From Alcanivorax nanhaiticus (GTDB lineage Bacteria; Pseudomonadota; Gammaproteobacteria; Pseudomonadales; Alcanivoracaceae): DNA of 64,000 bases. This document shows positions 25,815 to 35,426 of this stretch, piece after piece. The stretch is taken from the NCBI RefSeq assembly GCF_000756665.1, contig NZ_ARXV01000009.1:80717-144716 (forward strand). The letters run 5' to 3'. The translations under genes and the position numbers were made by a program. Numbering within the stretch: position 1 is the first letter of the stretch; the number at the start of each line of letters is the position of its first letter. Under the pieces are notes generated by a model. The model ran no database searches. It was not told where the DNA came from and saw nothing but the letters and a program-made list of their open reading frames with translations.

Positions 25815-27761
25815 TTATTCTGCGCCAGCCCCACTGTATTCAGCCAGGGGCAGGCGCAGATGCAGGCTGAAGCCACGCCCCGGCCCCGGGCTTTCCGCCC
25901 ACAGCTGGCCGCCCACCTGCTCTACCATCACCCGCGCCATGGCCAGCGACAAGCCAAAACCCTCTTCATGATGGCGTGATCCCATCACGAAGAACGGCTC
26001 CATGATGTGTTCCAGCTGGTCTGCCGTAGCGCCCTTGCCTTCATCTCGAATCACAAGATGGGCAAAACCCTCAGCCACATCCACTTCGCTGACCATCTCG
26101 ATACTGCCCCCCTCAGCACTGAAACGCAGGGCATTATCCAGCGCCATGGCAAACACTTCCCTGAGCTCGCTTTCACTGGCCCGCACCCGCAAGTTGGGGG
26201 AAATCCGGTTACGCAGCGTCAGCCCGGATTGCTCGATACGGTCTGAATGCTCACGCACCAGGGCATCGAGCATCCACATGGGCTGGCAACTTCCCACTGG
26301 GGGCGGCTGATTCCGATCCGAAATATCAAAATAGCGCAATGAGGTCCCTACGATTCCGATCAGGCGCTTCTGGCCTTTGCGGACCATGGCCCAGACATCC
26401 ACGTCGCTGTCCTCACCATTGTGACTCCCCAGCGAGTCCGCCGCGCCAATCCAGTTAATCGGCGTATTCAGTTCATGGCTGATGTACTGCAGGAACATGG
26501 ATTTATCCTGGTTCATCTGCTCGATATCCGAAAGATGCCGCTCCAGATTCTGCTGTGCCTCCAGCGCCAGCTGTTTACGCTCATTTTCCAGGAATCGAAT
26601 CCGGTCACCCAGCGCCAACGACAACATCACCACCACCCAAAGGGCGCCAATATGTGGCAGATAGGGGACGATCACGTGATAGGGCATTAACCCCAGGTTG
26701 CCAATCGCGAACAGGAAAACGGTCAGCAAAAATACTGACCAGGCCAGCACATAGAGCCGCGCCACATGAAACCCCTGCCGCCATACTGTCCAGCCTAGCC
26801 AGCTGAACAACACCACTGTCATCAATGCCACTAGCGTGGAGAGGTGGTAGGAATAGGGGGGCTGCAACACCCACTGCAGCAGGAAAGCCACACCGATCAT
26901 GATCAGGTAATGACGCAGCAGGCGATCATAGCGAGGGAAGCGCTGCGCCAGTTGCAGGAACTGACGGGTATACAGCGCAAGAGACATGGCAATCACATAG
27001 GTTGCCAGCCAGAAATATTCATTGATCTTGGGGGTTTCCGGCCACAGAAACTGCAACCCGTAACCACTGACGGTGATATTGAAGAAAATAATGCCGCCAA
27101 GAAACATCACGAAGTGTAGATGTACATTGTCGCGCAGTGACAGGAACAACATCAGGTTGTAAACCAGCATGATGACCAGTGAGCCATAGAACAGCCCCTG
27201 AATCAGTTGCTCCACATAGGTATATTCCACCAGTCCCTTGGCACTGTAGAGCATGGGCATCATATTCAACGCCCCTTTCCCTCTCAGCTTCAGGTAGTAC
27301 TCGGTTTCACCCCCATTCTCCGTGTTCAGCGAGAACACAAAGGCCCGGTGATCCATTGGCCGCAATGAGAATGGACGGGTATCCCCAACCGGGAATTCGT
27401 CAAAGCCACCGTCTCCGTCCGGCACATAAAGCGTCAGTTCATCCAGAATCGGATAACGCTCCACCAGAAACCAGCTACCGTCTGCATCAGTCGCATCCAC
27501 AGAGAACCGCAGCCAGATCGTGCTGTCAGTGAAACCAAAGTTCAGAGCAGAGGTATCGCTGTTGCGGAAGCGGCTGGCGAACTGATTACGCACTTGATCC
27601 AGAGACCAGTGGCTCTCCGGGTCCTCCAGAATTTGCATCCGGTCTCCCAGTACCACCTCTTCCCCCGCACCTTTCAGTACAACCGGCTCAGGCTGAATCG
27701 CCTGGGCTGCCGAACACAGCAGCGCCAAAACGGCAAACACAACCAAATGGAACTTTCGCAA
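25815..27761 (-). CDS. 7TMR-DISM sensor histidine kinase (orphan)
   Basis: 648 residues. Signal peptide (about 1-21), periplasmic 7TMR-DISMED2-type jelly-roll domain (about 30-165), seven membrane helices (about 185-390), a coiled linker, a HisKA box FLQYISHELNTPINWIG (His phosphoacceptor) and an HATPase domain with DNALRFSAEGG, DEGKGA and EEGFGLSLAMARVM. Ligands of the family are thought to be carbohydrates or other small molecules. No response regulator gene is adjacent, so its partner is unknown. It converges on the PanZ-like gene. Confidence 0.9.
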   Translation of the reverse strand: MRKFHLVVFAVLALLCSAAQAIQPEPVVLKGAGEEVVLGDRMQILEDPESHWSLDQVRNQFASRFRNSDTSALNFGFTDSTIWLRFSVDATDADGSWFLVERYPILDELTLYVPDGDGGFDEFPVGDTRPFSLRPMDHRAFVFSLNTENGGETEYYLKLRGKGALNMMPMLYSAKGLVEYTYVEQLIQGLFYGSLVIMLVYNLMLFLSLRDNVHLHFVMFLGGIIFFNITVSGYGLQFLWPETPKINEYFWLATYVIAMSLALYTRQFLQLAQRFPRYDRLLRHYLIMIGVAFLLQWVLQPPYSYHLSTLVALMTVVLFSWLGWTVWRQGFHVARLYVLAWSVFLLTVFLFAIGNLGLMPYHVIVPYLPHIGALWVVVMLSLALGDRIRFLENERKQLALEAQQNLERHLSDIEQMNQDKSMFLQYISHELNTPINWIGAADSLGSHNGEDSDVDVWAMVRKGQKRLIGIVGTSLRYFDISDRNQPPPVGSCQPMWMLDALVREHSDRIEQSGLTLRNRISPNLRVRASESELREVFAMALDNALRFSAEGGSIEMVSEVDVAEGFAHLVIRDEGKGATADQLEHIMEPFFVMGSRHHEEGFGLSLAMARVMVEQVGGQLWAESPGPGRGFSLHLRLPLAEYSGAGAE

Positions 27762-27841
27762 AGGTTCTTCCCCTAACTATTTTCAAGGGGTCTATGGGTA
27801 GCCCCCTTACCATTTCTACGTTTATGGTACGTCATTCCCAC

Positions 27842-27850
27842 TGCTATAAT
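27842..27850 (+). promoter_or_regulatory. Extended -10 promoter of asmA
   Basis: TGCTATAAT: a perfect TATAAT with upstream TG. A weak -35 (TTATGG, 27822-27827) stands 17 bp away. Transcription would start about 30 nt before the asmA ATG. Confidence 0.6.
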
Positions 27851-27884
27851 CCCGGTCCAAAGGCCAACGCGCAAGGAGAGCTCT

Positions 27885-30101
27885 ATGGGACGCCTGTTAA
27901 AAATTTTGCTGATCACTTTATTTGCCATCATTCTGCTATTAGCCATTGCCGTTTTTGTGATCACACAGGTCATTGATCCCAACGAATTCAAGCCAGAAAT
28001 TGAAAAGCAGGCCAAGGAACAAGCCAACCTGACATTGAATATAGAAGGAGATCTGGCTTGGCAATTCTGGCCCTCTCTTGGCGTCAGTATTGGCCGTACC
28101 GAGGCCCGCATCGCAGATCAGGAAGAGCTGTTTGCGGCCCTGAATGAAGCCTCCCTCAGCGTGGCAGTGATTCCACTGCTGTATGGACAGGTCGAAATGG
28201 ATGGCATCCGTCTCGCGGGCGTAGAGGTCAACCTGGTGGATGGCCCGGATGGCGCAAACTGGGAACTCATTGGTCCGCAGACCAGTGAAGAAAGCGAAGA
28301 CAAACCGGACAACACTGAGTCCGACAGCGCCGACAGCGGCAGTCTGGATATCCCGCTGACTATTCCTGAAGTGGTGGTATCTGATGGCAAGGTACGCTAT
28401 CGCAATACCGCAGATGGCACTGACATCGTAGTAGAGCACTTCAACCTCAGCGCCCAGGATGTAAATCTCGACGCGCCGTTCCCACTGCAGATGTCTCTGC
28501 GTTACCAGGATCAGAGTGACATGCGCGTGGACATGAATCTGGACACCGTGCTTGCTGCCGACATCGACAACAGCCATTTCGTGCTAAACCCGATGACCCT
28601 GGACGCCAACATTGCTGGCGCCACCACCATGCCGGTCGATGTGCACCTTGAACAAAACCTGGATGTTAACCTCAACGAGGACACCCTCAGCATCAAGGAT
28701 CTGTTACTCACTGCAGCCGGCACCGAGACCCGCGGCAATCTGGATGTAACCGCTCTCACTGGAGACTTGCAGCTCAGCGGCAAGTTGAGCACCCTGCCGT
28801 TCGATGCCAACAAGGTGCTGCAAGCCATCGGTGAAGCCCCTATCGAAACCACCGATTCCAGCGCCCTGAGCAAGATATCCCTTGACGCCACTCTGGGCGG
28901 AGAGCCGGGCAGCATCATGGTCAAACCACTGATGCTGAAACTGGATGAAAGCATCATTAATGGCAGCGCGGGTCTGGCCAGCTTGGAAAGCGGCAAGATT
29001 GTATTTGACCTGCGCCTGGACAAGATCAACCTGGATGGCTACCTGCCACCCAACACAGAAGAAGAGGAAAGCAGTGATGCGGCAGCCGGCACCGGCAAGA
29101 CCGGTGGCACCGCCAGCCTCTCTACTGACGAACTCATCCCGGTCGACTCGCTTCGCCCACTGCTGATGGATGGCAAGTTCGCCATTGGCAGCCTGAGCTA
29201 CGACGGCATCACCGCCAGCGATATGAAGTTTGCCGTCACCGCCAAGAACGGAATCATCAAGCTGACTGAAGCAACCGGCAAGACCTTGGACGGCAGCTTC
29301 AGCGCCAAGGCCACCCTGGATGCCTCAGGCAAAACACCAAAAATCACCGCCAGCAACACCGTCACCAGCGTCCAGATCCAGCCTATCGCGCAGATGGCCC
29401 TGGATGATGACCTGGCCAAGGGCATCTTCACCATGTCCGGCACCTACAGTGCCAGCGGCAACAGCGAAAAGGCGCTGATGGATTCCGCCAAGGGTGACAT
29501 CGACCTGAACCTGGCCGATGCCACCGTGCGCGGCCTGAACCTTTATCACACCCTGGTGGGTGGCGTGAACGACATGCTGGGCCAGTTCCAGGGGCTGGCA
29601 GCGTCCATGATCCCCGGACAGGAATCCGGCAAGCTGCCTTCGGCCCTTTCCGAAGACACCAAGATCCTGGATCTGACCTCCAAGGCGCGGCTGGACAAGA
29701 ACGTCGCCTATCTGGATAGCCTGGATGCGGTGCTCAGCAAGGGCAGCATCAGCGGTAACGGCTGGATGAACATCCTCAATCAGGATTTCGACCTGAAAAT
29801 CGGCATGAAGTCCCCAGACCTCGGTTCCTCCAAGTACCTGCAGGACACCACCTGGCCTTTGCGCTGTGAAGGCAACCTGGAAGGCAATCCTGCCAAATGG
29901 TGCGGACCGGACAAATCCGGCTTCAAGGATATCGGCAAGCAGGTTGCAGCCAAAGCCACCCAAGACAAACTGAAAGACAAACTGGGCATTGAAGGCGAAG
30001 GCGACACCGCCGAAGAAGTGATCAAGGACGCGGCCAAGAAAAAGGCCAAGGAAGAGGTGGACAAGCAGATTCAGGACGGCCTGAAAAAACTGTTTAATTA
30101 A
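27885..30101 (+). CDS. asmA: AsmA-family protein
   Basis: 738 residues: one N-terminal membrane helix (about 6-28), then a long periplasmic repeat-beta region with the AsmA N-terminal domain ([25 protein letters not shown]) and a C-terminal AsmA_2-type region ([24 protein letters not shown]). AsmA-like proteins form grooved beta bridges that carry phospholipids between membranes. An acidic Ser/Asp/Glu-rich linker lies near 130-150. The C-terminus is Lys/Glu-rich and helical. It ends in a strong terminator and is followed by mutY. Confidence 0.93.
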   Translation: MGRLLKILLITLFAIILLLAIAVFVITQVIDPNEFKPEIEKQAKEQANLTLNIEGDLAWQFWPSLGVSIGRTEARIADQEELFAALNEASLSVAVIPLLYGQVEMDGIRLAGVEVNLVDGPDGANWELIGPQTSEESEDKPDNTESDSADSGSLDIPLTIPEVVVSDGKVRYRNTADGTDIVVEHFNLSAQDVNLDAPFPLQMSLRYQDQSDMRVDMNLDTVLAADIDNSHFVLNPMTLDANIAGATTMPVDVHLEQNLDVNLNEDTLSIKDLLLTAAGTETRGNLDVTALTGDLQLSGKLSTLPFDANKVLQAIGEAPIETTDSSALSKISLDATLGGEPGSIMVKPLMLKLDESIINGSAGLASLESGKIVFDLRLDKINLDGYLPPNTEEEESSDAAAGTGKTGGTASLSTDELIPVDSLRPLLMDGKFAIGSLSYDGITASDMKFAVTAKNGIIKLTEATGKTLDGSFSAKATLDASGKTPKITASNTVTSVQIQPIAQMALDDDLAKGIFTMSGTYSASGNSEKALMDSAKGDIDLNLADATVRGLNLYHTLVGGVNDMLGQFQGLAASMIPGQESGKLPSALSEDTKILDLTSKARLDKNVAYLDSLDAVLSKGSISGNGWMNILNQDFDLKIGMKSPDLGSSKYLQDTTWPLRCEGNLEGNPAKWCGPDKSGFKDIGKQVAAKATQDKLKDKLGIEGEGDTAEEVIKDAAKKKAKEEVDKQIQDGLKKLFN

Positions 30102-30139
30102 GGCGCACGCCTCACGCCAAAACCTGCAACCACGCACAG

Positions 30140-30176
30140 GGCGGAAATGGGCAAAACTCCATTTCCGCCATTTTTG
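30140..30176 (+). terminator. Rho-independent terminator of asmA
   Basis: GGCGGAAATGG (30140-30150) pairs over 11 bp with CCATTTCCGCC (30159-30169), followed by ATTTTTGTT. It ends just before the mutY ribosome binding site, so mutY expression probably needs read-through or its own promoter. Confidence 0.9.
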
Positions 30177-30187
30177 TTCGGAGAACC

Positions 30188-31264
30188 ATGTCCAAATCCA
30201 CTCTGACTCCTTCGCAATTCAGCCAGAACCTGCTGGCCTGGTACGACCAGAGCGGACGTCAGGACTTGCCCTGGCAGCATCCGCGCACGCCCTATCAGGT
30301 ATGGATCTCGGAAATCATGCTGCAACAGACGCAGGTGACCACGGTAATCCCCTACTTTGAGCGTTTCATGGAGCGCTTCCCGGATGTGCAGACGCTGGCG
30401 CTGGCCGAGCAGGACGAAGTACTACACCTGTGGACCGGGCTAGGCTATTACGCCCGCGCCCGCAATCTCCACAAGTGCGCCAAACAATTACTGGAAAATT
30501 ATCAGGGTGAATTCCCGGACACCGTTGACGAAGTGGCCACCCTGCCCGGAATTGGGCGCTCCACCGCCGGAGCCATCCTCGCCCAAAGTCGAGGCATACG
30601 CGCCCCCATCCTTGATGGCAACGTGAAGCGGGTGCTTTCACGGCTGCACTCCGTTGAAGGCTGGCCCGGCAAGAAGCCCGTGGAAACACGGCTGTGGGAA
30701 CTGGCTGAGCACTATACCCCCCATGAACGGCTGGCAGACTACACCCAGGCCATCATGGATCTGGGAGCCACACTGTGCAGGCGAGGAAAACCGGACTGTG
30801 ATGTCTGCCCCTTGCGCAGCGGCTGCAGCGCCTTTGCCAACGGTAACCCGGCTGACTTTCCCGGCAAGAAGCCGAAGAAGGTGATTCCTGTGCGCACCAC
30901 CACCATGCTGATCCTCCGCGACGAGCAAGGCCATGTATGGCTGGAGCAACGCCCCTCGCAGGGCATCTGGGGGGGACTATGGTGCTTTCCCCAGACCGAA
31001 ACAGCCGACGAGGCAGACAACGCCCTGCAGGCCCGCGCCTTGCGTGCCAGGGGCGACGCGCAGCCTCTGGATGGCTTTCGCCACACCTTTAGCCATTTTC
31101 ACCTGGACATCTCACCTCTGGAAATTACCGTACGGGTACAAGGCACCCAGGACTGCGAAGGCAGATGGGTAGACCCTGCTGCCCCAGGTGAACTCGGCCT
31201 GGCCGCGCCAGTGAAAAAACTGTTGGCCGGACTGGCAGCCCCCCGCCAGAGCCGCATGTTATAG
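30188..31264 (+). CDS. mutY: A/G-specific adenine DNA glycosylase MutY
   Basis: 358 residues. Helix-hairpin-helix with the catalytic region [19 protein letters not shown] and [13 protein letters not shown], then the four-Cys iron-sulfur loop [19 protein letters not shown]-terminal NUDIX-like domain (about 230-350) recognises 8-oxoG ([10 protein letters not shown]). It removes A mispaired with 8-oxoguanine. It is followed by yggX 33 nt later, the order seen in many gammaproteobacteria. Confidence 0.97.
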   Translation: MSKSTLTPSQFSQNLLAWYDQSGRQDLPWQHPRTPYQVWISEIMLQQTQVTTVIPYFERFMERFPDVQTLALAEQDEVLHLWTGLGYYARARNLHKCAKQLLENYQGEFPDTVDEVATLPGIGRSTAGAILAQSRGIRAPILDGNVKRVLSRLHSVEGWPGKKPVETRLWELAEHYTPHERLADYTQAIMDLGATLCRRGKPDCDVCPLRSGCSAFANGNPADFPGKKPKKVIPVRTTTMLILRDEQGHVWLEQRPSQGIWGGLWCFPQTETADEADNALQARALRARGDAQPLDGFRHTFSHFHLDISPLEITVRVQGTQDCEGRWVDPAAPGELGLAAPVKKLLAGLAAPRQSRML

Positions 31265-31296
31265 TCCTCCCACTGAATACTGCTTACGGAGTTGCT

Positions 31297-31581
31297 ATGA
31301 GCCGCACGGTAATGTGCCGCAAATACCAGACCGAACTGGAAGGTCTGGACCGCGCCCCCTTCCCCGGCCCCAAAGGCCAGGACATTTTTGAGCACGTCTC
31401 GAAGAAAGCCTGGCAGGAATGGCTGCACGAGCAAACCATGCTGATCAACGAAAAGCACCTGAACGTGATGGATCCGCAGGCCAAGGCGTTTCTGGATGAG
31501 CAGCGCGATCGTTTTCTGAACAACGAAAACTACGAAAAAGCCGAGGGATACACCCCCGTTGCTCACGATGCGAACAAATGA
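31297..31581 (+). CDS. yggX: Probable Fe(2+)-trafficking protein YggX
   Basis: 94 residues. Matches the YggX pattern: [26 protein letters not shown] with the conserved Cys7, then [20 protein letters not shown]. It protects iron-sulfur enzymes against oxidation. GGAG precedes the ATG. Usual partner of mutY, whose product has an iron-sulfur cluster. Confidence 0.96.
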   Translation: MSRTVMCRKYQTELEGLDRAPFPGPKGQDIFEHVSKKAWQEWLHEQTMLINEKHLNVMDPQAKAFLDEQRDRFLNNENYEKAEGYTPVAHDANK

Positions 31582-31593
31582 ACCCTCAATGGC

Positions 31594-31622
31594 TTGACGC
31601 CTCCCCCTTCAGACGCTTTAAT
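31594..31622 (+). promoter_or_regulatory. Promoter of tRNA-Phe
   Basis: TTGACG (31594-31599), 17 bp, TTTAAT (31617-31622). Both boxes match sigma-70 consensus in 5 of 6 positions. The start would fall about 7 nt before the mature tRNA. Confidence 0.75.
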
Positions 31623-31635
31623 ACGCGCCCTGATT

Positions 31636-31711
31636 GCCCGGATAGCTCAGTCGGTAGAGCAGGGGATTGAAAATCCCCGTGTCGGTGGTTCGATTCCGCC
31701 TCCGGGCACCA
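31636..31711 (+). tRNA. tRNA-Phe (GAA)
   Basis: 76 nt with encoded CCA. Acceptor stem GCCCGGA pairs with TCCGGGC; D-loop AGCTCAGTCGGTAGAGC; anticodon stem GGGGA/TCCCC with loop TTGAAAA, giving anticodon GAA at 31669-31671; T-loop GGTTCGATTCC. It has its own promoter and terminator. Confidence 0.98.
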
Positions 31712-31717
31712 TACAAG

Positions 31718-31748
31718 AAAAGCCCCGCTCAACGAGCGGGGCTTTTTT
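31718..31748. terminator. Bidirectional terminator, tRNA-Phe and siderophore operon
   Basis: AAAAGCCCCGCTC, loop AAC, GAGCGGGGCTTTTTT. It ends the tRNA transcript and, read leftward, lies 63 nt past the stop of the siderophore synthetase gene. Confidence 0.92.
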
Positions 31749-31811
31749 ATGTCTACGCATCGTTGCGCAGGGGGAGCAGGGCCGGCCACGGACAGCAGCC
31801 AGCCCTACCCT

Positions 31812-34229
31812 CTAGCCATTGGCCGCCAGACGCGACGATGGCGCCCAGCGCGCGATGGGATTCTCCAGCACACCGGCAAACTGCAACGCCCCTGCCGGGT
31901 CCGCCAGATCCACCATTTGCTGATTGTTGGCCAGCTGCAGACGGTTCAGGCACGACAGCGTGAACGACGGGGCAAACAGGTCATGTCGCGCGAATTTGGC
32001 CGCTAACTGCGGATGATCCGCCTGATAGGCCAACACGCATGCCGCCACCCGCTCCCAGAATGTCTCTTCCGTCATCACATCATGCTCCACCAGAATGGCG
32101 GCCATGAAGCGGAAGAAACAATCAAAGATATCGGTCAGCAACGACAGCACCTTGAGCTCTTCCGGCACATCCACCGCCAGCCGCTTCACCTTGTCTGCCA
32201 GCACCACCTCCGTATTCAGGATCGCGCATTCTTCAGCAATATCCTTCATCAGGGCGCGCTGCGGAACCCCATCCTTCATCACCAGAATCAGGTTTTCGCC
32301 ATGGGGCATAAACACCAGATCATGCTGATAGAAGCAGTGCATCAAGGGGCGCAGATAGCCGTGCAGATAACGATCCAGCCACTCCCCGGCCTGCAATCCC
32401 GAACGCTGAATCAGTGCGGGGAGCAGCGCGCTGCCATGCGCATCCACGTGCAGCAGTGCCGCCATGGTCATCAGGCTCTCGCCTTCCTTGACCCGATCCA
32501 GCGGGCTTTCCCGCCACAGGGCTGAGAGCATTTTCCGGTAGGCGCTGTATTGATCCACCGCCTCTTCAAAGTGCCGCTGCCGATAACCCACCCCCGCCAC
32601 TTCGCGCAGCAGCGAGAAGCCGGTGCCGGCCAGCTCCGGATCCTGGTCCACAAGGTGATAAAGAAAGTCGTTGATGGCCGGTGTGGTACCCATGTAGTAG
32701 GGAGACAGCCCGCGCATGAAGCCCATGTTCAGGACAGAAATCGCGGTCTTCACATAACGCTTGTGAGGCTGATCCCGATTATAGAAAGTACGAATGGATT
32801 GTTGTGCCTGATAACGATCCTCGCCCTTGCCCAGGCACACCAGACGCTGCTCGGCCAGGTCCACCGAAAACACGCTGGCCAGCTTGTTGTACCACTGCCA
32901 CGGATGGACCGGGATCAGGCGATAGTCCTCAGGCTCCAGCCCCCGGTCCCGCAGCATGATCCTGAATGCCTGCCGCTGCGCCTCTCCCAGCTCGTCGTCC
33001 ATCAGGGTGTCGTAATCCAGCGATTCGTTGGCTGCGAATTCGGTGTAGTCCCTGTGCGCCGCTACCCAGATCAACTGAACCGGGGCAGCAGCCTCCGGGG
33101 TATAGGCCGGGTAATCCTGCGCATCAAAGCCGATCCGGCCATTGTTGGCCAGGAAGCAGGGGTGCCCCTCACTCATGGTGGCTTCCACCTGCTGGAAGTC
33201 GGCATCCACCAGCCCCTGCGCATCAGGGACCTGACGGTGCATCTTGTAGGCACTGCCATACAGGGTGCTGGCAATCTCCTCCAGATAAGTCGGCATCATG
33301 GCGTCGCGAATGCCGAGCGTGGGCTGCAGTTCGATAATCAGCGCCAGCGCATCCAGCGGTGTCGCCACACCCTGCTCGCGCTTTTCGATGCTGTCGCCCT
33401 CAATCAGCCAGTGATCCAGCGCCAGTTTGCGCGCCTTGAAGCGGTACTCTACGCCCGACTTGTCGGTACCGACCCGGTAAAGCCCCGCTTCTCCGTCAAC
33501 CGGTTCCGGCTGCAGCAAACGCTCATGGGCAAGCTCGGACAGACTCTTGCGCACCTGCAGACGATTCACCGCTGCCCAGGTGTGCGGATCCAGATGGGCT
33601 GCCACCCGCTGGGGGGCATGACGGAGGCTATCCAGATCCACAGCGTCGGACGACTCGATCATTGTTGCTGCCGCAGAAGCCTGAAATGCCGCACGTGAGC
33701 AGAACGCCAGTGCAGCCACCTTGGATTCCAGCTGCACTGTGCCAGCATAGGCGAAACCGGCGAAACGATTGAGCACATGAATTCGCTCATTGCGCTCATC
33801 CGGCTCCACCACCACCCGTTCTGCCTGTTCATGCTGGAACAGAAACGCCATCACCGTGCTGAACACCGCACGGGTAAAACCAGGCAGCGGCACCCGTGCC
33901 GGCGCCACCAGCACATGCATACCACGGTCACCGGGCTGCACCGGGTAATGCCCACCCACCGGGTCCTGGGCCGGGTCATAGCTTTCCATCAAGAACACCG
34001 GGCGCCCTTCATAAAAGCCCAGCCAGCCCTGCCCTTTGCCGCTGGCGACCAGCTGCCGGTAGAAGTCGGCCAGTTGCGCCTCATCCATGTCCTGCATCCC
34101 CCAATAGGCGGCACGCGCATCACTCAACCAGCACTGCAGCAGAGCAATGTCGTCTGGCACCTTGACCGAACGCATCTGGAACTGGCCGAAGCCGGAAATC
34201 TGAATGGAAAAGTCATATTGCATGATCAT
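31812..34229 (-). CDS. Fused acyltransferase + NRPS-independent siderophore (NIS) synthetase
   Basis: 805 residues. The first 190 or so form a GNAT-type acyltransferase of siderophore pathways (VLVAPARVPLPGFTRAVF, VVVEPDERNERIHVLNRFAGF). The rest is an IucA/IucC synthetase (SEGHPCFLANNGRIGF, IPVHPWQW, and KTAISVLNMG) with a C-terminal FhuF-like part (VHVDAHGSALLPAL, FMPHGENLILVMKDG). The same two-domain build is known in BibC, which makes bisucaberin. Expected role: acylate an N-hydroxy-diamine, then join the units with ATP. Start at 34229 has AGGAG at 6 nt. Last gene of a four-gene operon; the exact macrocycle or chain is not predictable from sequence. Confidence 0.88.
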   Translation of the reverse strand: MIMQYDFSIQISGFGQFQMRSVKVPDDIALLQCWLSDARAAYWGMQDMDEAQLADFYRQLVASGKGQGWLGFYEGRPVFLMESYDPAQDPVGGHYPVQPGDRGMHVLVAPARVPLPGFTRAVFSTVMAFLFQHEQAERVVVEPDERNERIHVLNRFAGFAYAGTVQLESKVAALAFCSRAAFQASAAATMIESSDAVDLDSLRHAPQRVAAHLDPHTWAAVNRLQVRKSLSELAHERLLQPEPVDGEAGLYRVGTDKSGVEYRFKARKLALDHWLIEGDSIEKREQGVATPLDALALIIELQPTLGIRDAMMPTYLEEIASTLYGSAYKMHRQVPDAQGLVDADFQQVEATMSEGHPCFLANNGRIGFDAQDYPAYTPEAAAPVQLIWVAAHRDYTEFAANESLDYDTLMDDELGEAQRQAFRIMLRDRGLEPEDYRLIPVHPWQWYNKLASVFSVDLAEQRLVCLGKGEDRYQAQQSIRTFYNRDQPHKRYVKTAISVLNMGFMRGLSPYYMGTTPAINDFLYHLVDQDPELAGTGFSLLREVAGVGYRQRHFEEAVDQYSAYRKMLSALWRESPLDRVKEGESLMTMAALLHVDAHGSALLPALIQRSGLQAGEWLDRYLHGYLRPLMHCFYQHDLVFMPHGENLILVMKDGVPQRALMKDIAEECAILNTEVVLADKVKRLAVDVPEELKVLSLLTDIFDCFFRFMAAILVEHDVMTEETFWERVAACVLAYQADHPQLAAKFARHDLFAPSFTLSCLNRLQLANNQQMVDLADPAGALQFAGVLENPIARWAPSSRLAANG

Positions 34230-34232
34230 GTT

Positions 34233-35426
34233 TCACTCCTGGAAAGCACGCGAAAAAGAGGAAGACGGCATGGAAAACAGCGGGCGAACCAGCCACTGAT
34301 AAAGCAGCAAAGTGCCGACAATGGCCGCCGCTGCCACCATGAACGTGGGACGCGGACCAGACATCGCCACCAACGCACCGGTGGCAAAGGACGCGCACAA
34401 CACGCCAAGGTTCTGGAACACGCTGATCTTGCTGAAATCGGTGGCATAGCTGGCGGGGCGGCTGAACGCATACAGCAGCTGATCAAGCCCCACCGTGACG
34501 CGGAACAGCCCCCAGCCATAGAGCATCCGCCCCGCCAGCACCACGGCGACGGCATCCGCGCCCTGCAACAACAGCCCGCAGGCACAAAGCAGCAAGGCAG
34601 GTAACAGCACGGCTTTCACGTCGCGATCCTGCTGACGACGAAAATCCAGCCACAGCACCAGCACCGCTACCGCCCCGGGTAGCGCGAAGACCGCCCCGGC
34701 CAGCACCTCGCTGCCGAGCCCTGAGACCTGCTCCCAATAGCGCGCAAAGAAGGGTCTGGCCAGGTACACCGCAAAGTAGAACAGGAACATCACCGCACCC
34801 AGGCGGAGAATCATCGAGCCGGCCAGCGGCGCGGCATCAGCGTCAGCCGACGCAGTGGCCGGGGGCAGATCCGGCTGTCGCTTGCCATAGACCAACACCA
34901 GGCACACCAGAATCTGGAACAGGTCCCCCAGCACCATCACCAGGTAAACCTGCCGCGGCTCGAAGTACTGCAACACCGTACCGCCCAGCAGCGCGCCAAA
35001 GATGGCGCCAAAATGCACCACAACCGACAACAATCCGATCGTGCGGCCATGGGCATCCGGCGTTTCCTGTTCCATCAGCAAGGGGTAGACCAGCAGGTAG
35101 CTGCCCTTGAACACCAGCATGGTCAGTGACAGTGCCCAGAAGGCCGCCACGGTGGGCGCCGCCCAGCACAGTACGCTGAACAGCCCGGCCGCCAGCTGGG
35201 TATAGATCAGCAGGCGTAGCGTCTCCACCCGCCGCGCGACCCGGGCCCAGAATGGGAAAGCCAGCATCACCACCGCACAGCAGGCCGCGATATACGCCCC
35301 CACATGATGGGGATCACGGATATCAAAGACGCGCTCGAAGAACTGCGGGTAGAACGGCAACAACATGGCATCACTGACCACCGCCGCCAGCGTCATGGCA
35401 ATGAGCCAGAACTTCATCGGTTTCAT
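34233..35426 (-). CDS. MFS transporter, probable siderophore exporter
   Basis: 397 residues with about twelve hydrophobic helices and an MFS-like loop after helix 2 (PFWARVARRVETLRL). Its position inside the operon, with one-base overlap to the hydroxylase gene (TGATG) and 3 nt to the synthetase gene, argues for export of the siderophore. Import of substrates is possible but less likely. No TonB-dependent receptor gene is seen in the window. Confidence 0.85.
   Translation of the reverse strand: MKPMKFWLIAMTLAAVVSDAMLLPFYPQFFERVFDIRDPHHVGAYIAACCAVVMLAFPFWARVARRVETLRLLIYTQLAAGLFSVLCWAAPTVAAFWALSLTMLVFKGSYLLVYPLLMEQETPDAHGRTIGLLSVVVHFGAIFGALLGGTVLQYFEPRQVYLVMVLGDLFQILVCLVLVYGKRQPDLPPATASADADAAPLAGSMILRLGAVMFLFYFAVYLARPFFARYWEQVSGLGSEVLAGAVFALPGAVAVLVLWLDFRRQQDRDVKAVLLPALLLCACGLLLQGADAVAVVLAGRMLYGWGLFRVTVGLDQLLYAFSRPASYATDFSKISVFQNLGVLCASFATGALVAMSGPRPTFMVAAAAIVGTLLLYQWLVRPLFSMPSSSFSRAFQE

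Noticed and set aside
31812..34229. Aerobactin synthetase IucA or IucC
   Set aside because: The decarboxylase and the fused acyltransferase point to a hydroxy-diamine pathway. There is no second IucA/IucC gene as aerobactin would need.
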